This document shows positions 14,001-29,000 of a stretch of DNA of 64,000 nt, piece after piece (the first letter of the stretch is position 1; each line of letters begins with the position of its first letter). Made by a program: the position numbers and the translations under genes. The stretch comes from Apostichopus parvimensis (Eukaryota; Echinodermata; Holothuroidea; Aspidochirotida; Stichopodidae). The stretch is taken from the NCBI GenBank assembly GCA_000934455.1, contig KN882568.1, positions 40,876 to 104,875 on the forward strand. Reading direction: 5' to 3'. The notes beneath the pieces are model-generated. The model did no database searches, was not told where the DNA came from, and saw nothing but the letters and a program-made list of their open reading frames with translations.

Positions 14001-17000
14001 TTTTCAACCTTTAATACTTTCCACACAGACTATGTCTGAAAACAATTGAAGTCTCTCTTTTTGGCTTCAGTGGATGATGCCGAAATGACAAATCTTTGTG
14101 CCGTTATCTTTGTCAACGATGCCAGCTATGTATCTATTTCATCCAATATACCAATTGACACCTGATAAACGTAAAATTAATGTAGACTTCGAATAAATTT
14201 AACAGAAATTTGGACTTGGAACTAGTTTAACAGAATCAAAACTTCAGTTTAGGAATCCTCAACAAAATTTCTGTGGAAACACAACTTAAGAAATATAAAA
14301 TACGAATTTATCAATTTACACAATTAATATAGACATAATCACTCACTGTTGGTCTCTTTTGAGGTGCATTCTCTGTACAATTGTTGATTAAATCTTGCAT
14401 ATCTGGCCAAGCAGACACACCACACTCAGTTATTTGACGGATACCTCTTCCCTAGGAAAAGAATATATCAACAAAACCACTTTCTGTCATCTGAAAACTT
14501 GCTCCTCATGGTAAAAATCACATCCTCAAAGATATTAGTTAGCTAGGAAAAGACATTGTTCTGCTAAGAAATGTTTGCCTTTGTTCAAAGAGAAGTCGAC
14601 GCAGTCAGGAACTCATAATATTGGCAAGACGTTATTCAGAACCTTCTTAAATTCCCACTTCAGTGATCACAAAAATCTCATGTTTATACATATTCTCATA
14701 TTAATAGCCATAAAAACCTGACTATGGAAAAAATTAGTTGCATGAAACCTGAAGGCTGCACCAGAAAAATTTTAAAAGTTCCTCTATCTATCCGCTTTAT
14801 ACAACCATCCCTTGTTCATATCCATTCCAAGTGAGACACAGTAGAGGGACATGTGAGGAAGAAGCAGAGGGGAAGGGGGAGCGGAAGGGGGAGAGGGGAG
14901 AGGGGGAGAGGGGGAGAGGGGAAGGAGGAGTGGTTCACTTTTTGAGGACACATTCATATTCCACATGAAAATAAAACAGCTGTTACCTTGACTACCGCCT
15001 CTTCTATTTCAGTTCGAAAATCCAAATCTTGGAATGGTTTATGTCCTTCTGTGACTAGCTCATAAAGTAAAATCCCATAGGAAAAGATATCAACCTATCA
15101 AAGAAAAGGATAAACAATCAGCCACATGATATCAAAGAGGAAGAATTAATTGATTTAATCATGAATTATACAATCACTCTATCAGAAAGCACATTACAAA
15201 GGAACCAAAATCAAGGATATCAAACAAATTGGAATTAGGGTAACACAATGTTTCTGAGAACTGACCTCTGTGTTATAGGTTGATGTGCCCTTGATAACCT
15301 CTGGTGCCCGATACCCTGGGGTGCCTTCTGATGCCTTCAGTCCATACGGTGTTGTGAACCGGGAAATGCCATAGTCTGATATCTTTACATTTTGCTAAAA
15401 TAAAGAAAACAGTGAAAAAAAATGATTGGAAACTGAAGATTACATATTTTACACTCAAGTTTTTGCATTAACTGACTAACGGATTTAACACTGTATAAAA
15501 GCATGGGGGGGAAAACACATAGAGGAAAGATCCTTTAACACTGTATAAAAGAATGAGGAAAAATACATAGAGAAAAGATCATTTCACACTGTATTAAAGC
15601 ATGGGGAAAACACATAGAGAAAAGATCCTTCAACACTGTAGAAGAGCATGGGGGAAAAACACATAGAGGAAAGATCCTTTAACACTGTAGAAGAGCATGG
15701 AGGAAAAACACATAGAGGAAAATCCTCACCATGAATATACATCAACACTTACCGGAGCTCCGGGCTGCAACGAAAAGATCAAAATATTGTCTGGTTTCAG
15801 GTCTCGATATACAATCCTGTTTTCATGGAGAAATGCCAGACCATCAGCGATCTTAACAAGAAAAAAAGATGAAAAAACATAAAAAAATTAATAAATAAAT
15901 ATATTTTGGCCAAGTTTGCTGCAGTAAAACAAACAAAAAGTTAATAATATACAAACAAATGTGATCTTAGCTGATTAACTATGGCTATATAACAAGGAGT
16001 ACATTTTGCACATGGGATGATACTAGCATATTTGGAACAAACAGGAAAACGGCACATTTTCAGGTTGGTTTTTCGGGGATTTTCCAGATGACCAAAGATT
16101 TTTCAGCAATTTTCGCAGCTTGCCGACAGGGATCAAGTAAGTTATGAACTTGTAAGCATCAGCTCCACTGCCCAATCTATTTCTGAGCATCAATACTGAA
16201 GGTGAAGGGGTTTGGAGGGGCTATATTCCTAATTGAAGATCTTGGGTCGTGGGCCTAAAAGTTTGTAGACTGCCGTAGACCAGACACAACAGGACTATGA
16301 AAGTAAAACATCCAAACATATAGTGCAATAATGAAACAGAGACCTTTCCAATGCAATGTAAACCTTGTACATTGAATTATAAAATGTGCTGGTCCCCTTG
16401 CAGTACCACTCACCTGCACAGCTATCTTATGTTGCAATTTACGGTTGTGATGTCCCTTCTCTGAGTTCAACAAGGACCCAAGGGATCCCAGGTGTGCTAA
16501 TTCCATGACTAACATCCTGGGCTTGAATGCTACCCCTTCCATAGAGACGAGGCAAGGATGTTGCAGATGGCGCAAAACGGTGACCTGTCAGAGAGTCATT
16601 TTACGAAGCAATGTGGTTATTGCGATCATAAAACAGGATGAGTAGAAACGGTGAAAGGTCACTTTAGTTGCAAAAGTTGTTGACAGGAGTAAACAAAATA
16701 TAGTTTCAAGATGCCACGGATCAGGCTGGTTATATCAAATATCAGATGGTATCTTCGATGATTCACTCAATAATGTTACACTATGGAAGCTGACATAAAA
16801 ATTATGTTTTATTATTATTATTTTTATTATTACATTAATGATTTATGACTGTGGTGATAATGCAACCTAATTTGGGACCACAGTACAGCAAGAGTGCAAT
16901 AGTATTGTATGAAAGCATGTGGGTGGTATAGCAAAATATCACATGATATATTTGATGATTCATTCAATAATGTTACACTATGGAAGCTGACATAAAAATT

Positions 17001-20000
17001 ATGTATTATTATTATTATTATTTAATATTACATTAATGATTTACCACAGAGGTGATCATGCAATCTAAGTACTGACCACAGTACAGCAAGAGTGCAATAG
17101 TATTATATGAAAGCACGTAGGTGGTATAGCAAAATATCAGATGATATCTTTTGCATATCATTCCAAGCATTTATTTCATTCATCAAAGTTACACTATGAA
17201 AGGTGAAACACTATAAAAGATTAATGTCAAGCTGAAAATTCAATGTACGTTCTTGACCCAGGGATAGCAAGAGTGCAATGGTTGTGTGAAGGCAGGTAAG
17301 TGGAGAATTTTCCAAATTTCCTATTTTCTAGGTATTATCACTGAAGGTCATTTCTATTATGTATGTCTTGTTACCTCTTGCCTCATCATACGATGTGGAT
17401 GGACATCTGATCGATTAGCAAATGTTTTGACCGCTACCATCTGCGAGGAAAAAGCGAGAGAGAGAAGAGGATTATAAATAGATCTGAGAAACTAAGATCA
17501 AATATCTCAAAGAAAGAAAGACTACCAGCAAGCCATTTAACTTTGATCACATTAAAATTTAGGTACCTGTCATTGCAACACAGTTGCTTGCCAGCTAAGT
17601 GGTCAATATTTGAATATAGTTTCACTTTTGTCCTTTTCTTTATATTGTTTTGAAGATTTGATTTCCAGTGTTTGAAGAGATTAATTTTTATATTTATTAA
17701 GAAAACAAAATTACACTAAAAATAACACTGTAGTACATAGTTGGACAGAATCAGTTCAAAATCAGATAAAATAGTTGAATTCTCTAGTGACCAATAGAAG
17801 AAAAAAAAAAATTTCTTTTGAAGTAAAATACATTTCTTCCAAAGCCAACAATTAAACTTGCAAACATTGTTTGCCCTCAGTGGTGTACAGGTAGCTTATG
17901 AACATAAATTCTGAACTTCCATGATTTGATTTTATTCGCAAATACTTTAGAACCAAATATATATGGCTGCATGATGCATACCCCTAAATGGTAATAACTG
18001 GTCCACAATTACACCAAAGTTTGGGTAAATTATTCTTTTTTATTGAAACAAAAGACTTGGCCATTGGCCACTATCTCATGCAGAGTTTCTTTGGTGAAGT
18101 TCTTGAAACAATAAGTGACTAAGTGGTACCAACCTTGCCCTTGTAACTTGCTTCGTAAACAGATCCAAAACTTCCTTCCCCGAGGACTTCGTTAAAACTG
18201 AAGGAAATTTGAAGTTGATCAAAAATTTATTCAAAATAATTTCCTGAATAAAATTAAGTTAGGTATGTCTTTATATACAATTGAAGGAAATTTGAAGTTG
18301 ATGAAAAATTTATTCAAAATAATTTCCTGAATAAAAAAATTACTCAAGTTAGGTATGTCTTTTATATAAAATTGTAAGCAAAATAAATCAAATGATAAAA
18401 AGTAATGTGGTCAGTCATAAAATGTCTCAGATAAACACAACAACAACAATATTACTTCAATAACATAAAAATATCTGCTTCAATGTAAATCTCACATTAA
18501 ACATGCATTAGTAAAGAAAGTTGAATCCCTTAATATTTGAAAACTAATTTAATATAAAAGTAAGTTTGAAAAGTTTACGGTGGCTTAATAAGGACATAGG
18601 TGTCCCAAAATCTCAACATTTTTATCTCAAAATTTTGACTTTTTAGTCAAAATTCTGACTTTTATTTTTTGTCCTCATAAGTCAAAGTTTTTACTTTTTA
18701 TCTCAATTTATTTTCTTTCCTATGTCCCTATTAGGCCACTGTAAAATTGTCTTCAGTGTCAAGATCATTGAAATCTGAGTAACAGGTCCAAGTTTTATAT
18801 CAGCCTGTTTAGCTTCACTGTAAGAAATGATTCCAGACTGAAAATTAATGCAAAGAAAAATGTAAAACCATCACAAAACTTAAGTGTTTATACATCCTTT
18901 GTGATTCATTTTACATTTCATATATTTTACTATATGTGTTGATTTTATGCAGAACATCCTACAAATTCATGTAACATACCAAGGTTACACATTTGAGGTT
19001 GTTGTTACCCTTCTCCATTAACAAGGCACAAAAGACCATCAAAAAAATAACAAGAGCATCAATGATGCAGTATCTCAATACTGGAAGTTCTAATTTTGAT
19101 TCCTAATTTCATATCTTTGCTCTGTCTCTACAATTATCAATATCAATCATGGTACAACAAATATAGAACTTGCATTTACACTACTTTGCCACGAAGTCTC
19201 TGCAGGTTACACTTCATCCTGCGAGTGTTGCCTTTGGCGTCATTGCCTGTTTGTCGTTGCAAAGTTTAGTAATGTCATAGAATATTTGAGAACTTGTTTT
19301 TTATGTGGTATCCTTCATCTTGGGTCAGTCTCTGTTGGACTTTTTGGTCATATAGTTTGACGTCAATGACAACGGCCAAATTAGAAGTGGCGAACAACTC
19401 GACCATATTCTAGATGCCTGCCTTGAGAAAGCTAGGCCTATCGACCTATGTTACTGTAGACTGTAGTGGTGACTACCATCAAAACTGTGTCCACTTCCAA
19501 GTAGTGTTCAAAGGATTATGCATAACAGAAAATACCGATTATTTTTTTCATAATCGTACCGACGTGTATGTCACCTGTTAATGGCTTGAAATGGGCTAAG
19601 AATATTTACTCAAAATATCCATCTCAAAAAGCCTCAGACAAACCATCCATTTTCAATCTTAACCAAAGTGTAAATTTTAATTACATATTGCCTTCATTCC
19701 GACAGTATTTTGTACTTATTTTCAGTATTATACCGTTTATGAACAAATAGAAATGTTACGAACTTGAAGTTAAACGTAGCTATTCGTTACCTATTTAACT
19801 CCATTCAAGTTCAATTAGAAATGTATGCTCAGGACAATCAAACTCAAAGCAAATTGTACCATCGTAACTTGTTTAAAATTACTCTAGAATGTTACCAGAT
19901 TGATGTAAAGAAATAATAACTAGAAACTACTCCAATATAAAATACAACATTCCCTCTTGAAGACATAGCACATACCTTCCAAACAAATGTCGATTTCCAG

Positions 20001-23000
20001 CAAATTGGAAGTTGTAAACTAAGCTATGCATTTTTTTTTTTTTTTTTTTTGCAAACCGATGGTTAGGCTACATTTCCCATTGACTTAGTGTGGCTGTTAG
20101 GCTAACATGTGGTCGAAGTTTGCAGTATTTCATGGATATTTTAGTTCGAGCTAACTGCGTCACAATTTCAGCGAATAAAGAGATGCTTAGGCAAGATTTT
20201 CCCGTTGACTACGTGTGGTGTTCGGGTGCCATGTGCGACGATAGCAGCAAGGAAAATATGTAAAAACCTACGCAAAGTTTTTTTTTTTTTTTTTTTTTGG
20301 GCAAAACGATGGTTAGGCTACAAATTAAATGCACTACGTAGCATTCAGCAGTACAACAATGTGTATATGTAGTTAGCGTGCAATACACTAACAACAGTAC
20401 AGAAAATTGGTCGCGAGGGTAGCCATTTTCGTATATCTAACATGTAGCTGCCATAGCCAATCTGCTACAAACCAGACTTGGAGGCGGGGCTTAATCATCA
20501 AAAACAGGGAAACGTGGGCAAAAGTTCCCTACAAACAAGTTTTGGAGCGTGTGCAAAAAAGGGTTGCAACAACTGTGTTTCAGCCCAATTTGGACCGATT
20601 TGGATATAAATCTGTGAAAAAGTCATAGAATGAGATAAAATTCTCGAATAAAAAATAGTAACTTTTGTTGGCCTATATGATATATGCTTGCTCTGGAAAT
20701 TCCAGAGAAAAAGAACTTTGTATGAAGACGCTGAAAATTTTTAAGAGAAGAGAGAGTCCCACTTACTGTTACAATATCTCAATACATGTAATGTATTGAG
20801 ATAATAATAAAAAAAAAAATTGCAATAGAGTAAGGCAAAGAGTTATCAGTAGAAAGGATTCTAAATAAATAATAAGCTTTGATGAAAAGAGTTAACATTT
20901 GTCAAAAGATGGTAAAGAAAATTCTTTCCAAACCTGATTTTGAGATGATTTTCCTCAATGTGAAGGGAGGCATCTAGGTCAGCGAATGTAATGTCAGGAG
21001 CCTGTCAATAATAACAATGATTAATTCTAATAACAATAGCATGACAACAGTGACAACAAAGGCAAACATTGTAACCATTTACAAGCCCTGACTTCTACCA
21101 ACTGAACAATTCAGCCCTTAGAATAGATCTTTGTTGTGGTTCTTGGTTTGGGATCCCAGCCACCAACTAAGGGCTGGAAAGCTCAGTTGGTAGAGTGTGG
21201 GGCTTGTAACCACTGTATTCAATGGTTTGAATCCTCTTCTAGCCAAACCATTCTTAGCTCTTTTCCAACTTTGTTTGTAATTTAGCCACCATACCACCCT
21301 TAACACATCACCCTGCTGATGGCTTGACTAACCACCACACCACTACTGCACACAACACCTCGCTGGTGGCTTGACAAACTACCACACCACTCCTTCACAC
21401 AACACCTCTCTGATGGCTTGACTAACCACCACACCACTCCTTCACACATCACCTTGCTGATGGCTTGACTAACCACCACACCACTACTGCACACAACATC
21501 CTGCTGATGGCTTGACTAACCACCACACCACTTCTTCACACATCACCTCGCTGATGGCCTGACTAACCACCACACCACTCCTGCACACAACATCCTGCTG
21601 ATGGCTTGACTAACCACCACACCACTCCTTCACAGCGCATCTCGCTGATGGCTCGACTAACCACCACACCACTCCTGCAAAAATCACCTTGCTGATTGCT
21701 TGACTAACCATCACACCACTCCTTCACACAACACCACTGTTGATGCATTGACTCACCAAGTGTTTAATCTGTACTGGATCACAGTGATGCTCGCACCTGA
21801 TGGTATCACTGACTTCTACTTGTATGAGTAGCTCCTCAAAAGTGAAATGATGTGTACTGGCACATGACTCAGAGCCTGGTACAGAAATCAGGAAAAAGTA
21901 AAATGATACTTGATTAAAATATATATCATATTATATCTAAATTCTAGAAACACTGCAGCAAAATGAAGACAACCCATTGTATAGCCTCACGTTACATTGT
22001 TTTATATTTTACTCTCAAAGTAGGAAAATTTGTTCACATTGAAACCTTTGTTAATATGCTCATATGTAAAATATATACCAAAACACTTGAACAAATCAAA
22101 AAGTTCTTCAGATTTTCATATCTGTGTAGGATAAGTAGCCTAACATTATAATAAATAGCACTCCAGAAAAAAAAATGGTGCCAAACATGACTTCTTGCCA
22201 CTGGTCATTAATCCCTTATTTGCTTTCAATCTAACGCATGACAACCGTTCAAACATTTGACAATGACCCAGTTAAAATGTACAGGAATACACTTTTCCAG
22301 TGCTTATTACTAAAAAATCTCCAGTATATTTTGAAAGGTTAGGTTTTTTTTACTTTTCAGTAAGAAATTAGGAACTAACTAGAGTCTTTCTCTCATAACA
22401 GTCAACTCCAATCTTTGATTGCAGCTAAAAGCTGGACTCCTTACCTTCACATCCTACGCAGGGAACGTAACGTTGCAGTAAAGTGTTTCCGCTCGTGGGA
22501 TCGGTTTCGTTGAGTCCAGGATACCATTCTTCGATTAAATCATCTAAATGATCACACACCTGACCAAATACCCTGAGCAATAGAAAAAAGGTTCAAGAGT
22601 AATAACAGAAACAGAGTATGAGTCAAAGCCTGAAATAGGTGAGACAAGAACAACTCTAGCAATTAAAACATGATCAGGGGGTGGATTGCCATAGCAACTT
22701 GCTGCCTGGTTGAGCTGCAGAAAGGGGCTGATATCACCTTGGTTACGAAAGTTAACATAGTTTTGTCAGAGATGCTGAATACGCAGATTGTTTCAGGGAC
22801 CCAGCACTGTTCACTGGCCTAATAGTAATTGAGGCCTCATCTGCCCCTGACTGACGCACACTTTGTCGACAGGGATAATTTAAATGAGGATTTCTGTGGT
22901 CTTAAAATATATTGGTACATTGCATTATGGGACATATTTTTGAACTTACTGTCTGTTGTCTTTAAGTTGTATGTATGTATTGTATGTTGATCACAACTGA

Positions 23001-26000
23001 CCAGAAAGGAGGATATGTTTGTTGGGGTAGGGGGAGGGAGGGGGTTGGGAATATAGGAGCTGTACATGAGGTGTCACATTGTATTAGGTGTTTATTCTTT
23101 ATGGGGTACCAAACAGGTGAACATCCCCTAATTTTTTCTCCATACCTCCTAACATAAGTGGAAAGAGTCACTTTCCCTAGTTCTCATCATTCATGCCCCA
23201 CCCATATCTGTCTGAACCACTGTTCTCTTCAAGATCAACGAAAGCCACAAACCTGTAGCCATGAGTAGATGGTGGAACCACAATAGCAATGGCCTCTCTA
23301 TCTGTACACTTCACAGAATCCACAACAAAGAATACTTCCTGTCCAGAGAAAAGTAGAAAAAAAAACAATAATCATTAAATTCTCAAGGACAGGAATAAAC
23401 AACATTAGAGTATATTGGGTTCCAATTAGGATTTAGTCACATCTTAAACCATTAAGTTTTATTAATGTTTGGCACCCAAATAATCCATTCACTCCAATCC
23501 ATGGGAAATCAGTCCAGTATTTGGTTACATTTCCGTGAAGCATCCATATGCGTAACATGGCATAGCTTTTACAGGAATTTTTCATAACCATGTAAATATC
23601 TGTAAAAGCCATTCAAAACTTTCAATCAATTCTACCAATCAGGAATGGTATGAGCAAAGATTAACTTGGTATTATAGGGAAGTGGGAGGAAGGTGTATGG
23701 GGAGAGGGGGGGGGCAGTAGATGACAATGAGGGATGAGTAAATTGGTAACCTGGTATTTCAGGGGGTGGTTGTGGCATTGGGGAGGTTATGAGGGGTGTC
23801 AGAGGGGAAAAGCAGTTCCAACATCGCCTTTATACAGACTTGCCCCTATATGCAGAAGGGAGAGTGATACAGCCCCTCCCCCTCCTCCCCTCCCTCCCCC
23901 CAGTATTCTGGCTGCACCTTTGTAACAAGGTGTAATAGAAACAGTTTTCTCATTAGTCCCTGCTATATATAGCTTACCTTTGACCAACAGACATAGATCC
24001 CTTCTCTCCAATACTTTGAAGTCCTTTCAAAACTCTCATTAATTTCTTCCTGAGGATTAATTAGAAACTAAGAAAATAATTTCACATCTTCAATCACTTA
24101 ATTGAATCACACAGTCTATCAATCAGAATTGTTCTAACGATGACAGTGAAAGGCTGCAAAGATCAAATTTCATGATTAATTTTTCCATCCTGATTTACAT
24201 TTTTTCCATCCCCATCTTTGATGTATTTCTTTAAACCAAATGTTATTAAACATTTTTTCACAAAATTATGCTACACTGGTGACTGTTACCTTGTATGATG
24301 GATACATGGTAAGTTAAAAGAACAGTCCAAAACAAAACTAAGACATAACAATTAATATACCATTTTGTAACTTTAAAATGACCTAATGAAAACAAACAGA
24401 CATTTCCAGTAGAGAGACGAAGAAAACCGTTCGCAAAATTTATAGTAGTTTTTTGGAATAAAACATTGATCCCGATCTACAATATTCATTGCAGAAATAC
24501 AGACGACTTCTCTTGAAAACTATTAATCTACTTCAATGTCCAGTCCAGTTTGCAGTCCAAGGCAAATGTTTAAATGACAAAAGTCAAGAATATACATCAA
24601 ATGATCTTGTAATGTTGTGTAACTAACCTTCATAAATATCATGGATAAAATTTATATAGTGTGCACCCCCACCCTCCTAATATCTTAGATTAGGCAACAG
24701 TATAAAAGGTAATTAAATTGGTTTTAATTATAATATATTAAAACATCATGAACATGGAGCTATTAGTAACATATGGCAACAAATTGTAATTATTCTTGCG
24801 ATAAGAACTATCAGTAAGGCAAAGCATTATGAATCAAAATATATATCAAGAACAGATCTCCTGCCTGTAAATAACCAGTAATACTTTACATAAATTATAA
24901 GTCTTTTGTTTACAAAGTCTGTACTGTAAACAACCCTATGTTTTTCCCCTAACTTGGTAATAAATTTAAGCTTTCAATAAAGGTAAACTTAATCTGGCAG
25001 ACATTTTCCTATTAGATCAGCATAAAATAGCATTTTATTCACAAAAGTTGGGTCTTTCTTTATAAACTCCACATCTCTTTGTAGCCATGGAAAGTGCCTG
25101 TTTCCAAACAACAAATCCATGATCTTAGTTGGGGTCTGGGATGTGGGCGGGTGGGAGGTGGGGTTTGTGGGTGGGGGACGGTGAAGCTTTGCTATTTCAT
25201 AAATGGATACCACTGCTGGCTATTTAATCTAATTTGATGTTTAACCAAGAAGCGTACCCCACGTAGCATATCGGTTGAAAACTGCAGTAACCTCAGGATT
25301 AGTCGAGGCCAAAGACCAACAGGAGTATACGGCATATTGTAGTATCTGCGAAGAAGCTCTGTAAATAAATGAAGAAAAACTGCTCACTACAGAGGGAATA
25401 TTCTTTTTATATTTTATTCCTTTGCAATTATTACCCCACCCCCCTCCCCCACCCTTGAATATATGGAAGAAACTACTTGGATCAAAGTCTGTGTCAACAC
25501 CCCCACCCCCAGGGGAGTAGGAAGCTTCCAAAAATGGGGGGCACAACATCAGAGGGTCATTCTCTCATTCCACAACCACCACTCGTTATGCTATGAACCA
25601 ATACACACGGGCCATATCACTTACATATATATGATGTGTTAGCATGCTATCAATACTATTATGGTGCACGTGCATAAGTAAAATAAAATATTAAACATAA
25701 CAAAGGCTTAAGATATCCAAAAAACAGTTCTTCATCAAAGGGGCACATTTTATTTGCCAGCAGGGCACATTTCCTATTTTGGCAAAAAGTGGGGGGCATG
25801 TGCCCCCAATGACCCCCCGGCTCCTAACCCCCTGCCCACCCCCATCTCCTGGTAGCTCACCTTGTTGGGCCCACACAAGCCTCCCTTCTCCATCCTATTT
25901 ACTGCAGAGACAGTATCATGGTGCATCCTTAGTATGAGACATATTCACACTAAAGATACAAATATTGATGTCATTGTACTCATGAACTGCAGACAAGTTG

Positions 26001-29000
26001 GACTCACATTTTGTACTAAGACATTTTTTTATAGTTATGTTACAACTACCAACAAAAACGGTACTTCTTTCATATAATTGAGCTCTTAAATTGCACCACA
26101 TCGTTTTGTTTCGTACCAGGATTTTACAACATTCTGTATTTTTTAAATCTAAATGTGACATTTACTTAGTAACATACATCAATACTCTGCAATGTATTTA
26201 CTATGATTCTAGTATCAGGTCCTGCATGAATTTACCAAAATCCAAGATATTTGTAACTCAATTGACAATAAAACAATAGTCACTTCAGGGAATACTGCTA
26301 AATCTGTCCAGCTATTCCCTCTTTCCCTGAACCAACTATTAATTTTTCTCAATATTGCAGAAAAAAAAATCTTAAATGAAAATAAAAATTGTCAGCACTT
26401 TTACCTGAAGCTGGTGGGAGTTCAATTTTAGGCTTGGTGGATGGAACTTTGGATGGGATGAGTAACTCAACGTCACTGAGGGGTAACGCTACTTCAAATC
26501 TGTGGATACAAAGAATAACAAAATCAACTGTACATGCATTATATACATATTTATTTTATCTTTTCTTTTTTGCCAGAGTTGTGATTACTATTTTTGTTTT
26601 CTTTCTTCTCTTACCATCAGGTCAATGTTTTTATCAAATTTTTCTCTGTCAACTTGTCATTGAGTCAGATAATTATTGGTGAATAGTTTGAAAGTCTAAG
26701 AGCATTACAAAAAGGAGACAAAAGATTGAAGAGATAATTCAGACCAAATTAAAATAGTCCACCATGATGACGACTTCCACAGGAGTTACAGGTGTGGGAT
26801 TTGATTCACATGTCTTTTTTTCAATAGGTCTTCACCATATAACCTTAAGACTGGAACGGGTAAAAAAATGCATTTCATATGTTTAGTAAGTTTGTTCATT
26901 GTCACACTTTGAGGTATTAATTTGGTAAATCTGTAACTTTGTAGGAAACTCATAACATTGATTGAAGTTACGCACTATGACTCATAGCTACCATAGAATA
27001 GGAAGTTTGAGTGTAATGATGGAGAGTATTGGACAGCAACAGGGAAGCACATGATGGATGGGGTGGGGGGAGGGGGAGGGTCACAACAGATGGAAGATGG
27101 GTAGACAGTAGGGTAATATATGGTTTCCTAAGTTTAGCAACAATGATTGAAATTTTATTATTAGAAGTACTTACTGAAAAATATAGCTGACCAAACTTGT
27201 ACTTGACAAATCAATATTCATAAACAAGTCACTACTAATCTACTTCTAAAAACTGACATAAAAAGTGGAGCAAGATATAACATAGTAAAACGCTGTTACA
27301 TACAAGCATATTTTCCTATATCTGAGATCTTCATGCCAAATATGAAGTTTGTGTAGAACATATATCTCTGCACTGGGATAGATGATTAACACTGGTGTGG
27401 AGGATGGAGAGGGGGAGAGGAGAGGTGGGTAGTTGAGGTGGTCCGAGGTGGTGCCTTTATGAAGGGGCCATAGTATACAGCAACTTCATGGGATTGTGCA
27501 ACCATCGAAGGAACTACGAATTCGAAGTGCTATACCAGGGGAGGGGAGGGGTGAGGGAAAGCATAGGGTCATTTCCTCCCACCCCTCTGCTGACTGCCAT
27601 CATGAACCGAAAGGATAATTTGGTCCACCTTTGGATGTAGAAGCTACTGTTGACTATTTGCATATTTTCACATTGAGTATCTCGATCCTAGAAGCTACAT
27701 TAATTGGCACACAAAAAGAGTGACCAACAGCAGCAATTATAATAGGAATGAGTGACCAACAGCAGCAATTAACATAGGAATGAGTGACCAACAGCAGCAA
27801 TTAACATAGGAATGAGTGACCAACAGCAGCAATTAACATAGGAATGAGTGACCAACAGCAGCAATTAAAATAGGAATGAGTGACCAACAGCAGCAATTAA
27901 CATAGGAATGAGTGACCAACAGCAGCAATTAAAATAGGAATGAGTGACCAACAGCAGCAATTAAAATAGGAATGAGTGACCAACAGCAGCAATTAAATTA
28001 TCTGCAGACAAAGAACAAGACACCTTCTCATGTCTTAGTATAAAGCGGGTTGCAATTACTTTAAATATATATTGTTTGACAACTCAAAGGCATCGTTTTC
28101 AGGGCAGGAGATCATTTAAAGAGGAAAAAAAGATTTACATACTTTTCCAAGAGGTTGATGTAGGTCGGCACAAATTGGCTACTTTGGTCCACGGTGCTTT
28201 TGATTAGTTGATATATATCTTTCTTTTTCATCACCTTGAAAAGACAAGAAAGAAGAAAACAGAGAAAATTGATATAGAAGCAGGAAATCTTTATAGTGAT
28301 TTGAGTATTAACAACATTCATTCTTATGTCCTTCACAGAGAGTGAGCTAGAGATGCCCCTCCTAGAACATGTGATGCTGGATTTTATTGCGAATGAAAGA
28401 AGGAAACGCATGTCAATTGCGCATATTCTTATTATATAAGACAAATACGCAATCATGATAAAAACTTCACTGAATTAATTATCAATCTTTCCAGTAGAGA
28501 AATGAGAAAACGTGGCAAGGATTCAAATGGAGAGCTGAAGGAGAACGGGAGGGGGGAGGGGGAGAGGAGAGGAGGGGAGCAGAAGGGAAGTAAGAGAGGT
28601 AAAAAAGTTGACGGCGAGGGTGACAATGGTGGTGAAGGAGACTGAGGAAGAGGAGGAACAGGGAGAGGTAGGGGAGGGGAGAGGATATGACAGCAGAGAA
28701 GGGACATGGAGATGGTGCAGGGGGAAGAGGGCAGCAGATAGAGAATGGTGAAGGAGACTAGAAGGGGCAAGGAAGAGAACACAATGGAGAAGGGGACGAG
28801 GAAGGAGAGAGAGAAAGAAGAGATGGTACAGAGGAAGAGGGGGAGCTAGATTGGCAGGAAGAGGTGGAGAGAAAGGACAAGGAGAAGAATTCTGGGATGG
28901 GGAAAGAGAGAGATGTGGAGGACAAGGGGGATGGAAAGGAGCAGGAGAAGGTAAAAGAAGGGCAGGACTGCCATTGTTTATCATCATCTATGAGAGACTA

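Noticed and set aside
21173-21247. Functional tRNA-Thr gene
   Set aside because: Acceptor ends pair, but anticodon and T stems have several mismatches, and the flanking block is shared with another copy at 40239, which indicates a SINE.
25241-25549. 102-codon minus-strand frame over window exon 41
   Set aside because: Wrong frame; the frame that gives the COR match to human LRRK2 is shifted and bounded by splice sites.
28453-28987. Two overlapping Ser/Pro/Leu-rich minus-strand open frames
   Set aside because: Translation of the complement of a purine tract; no stop codons because of composition.
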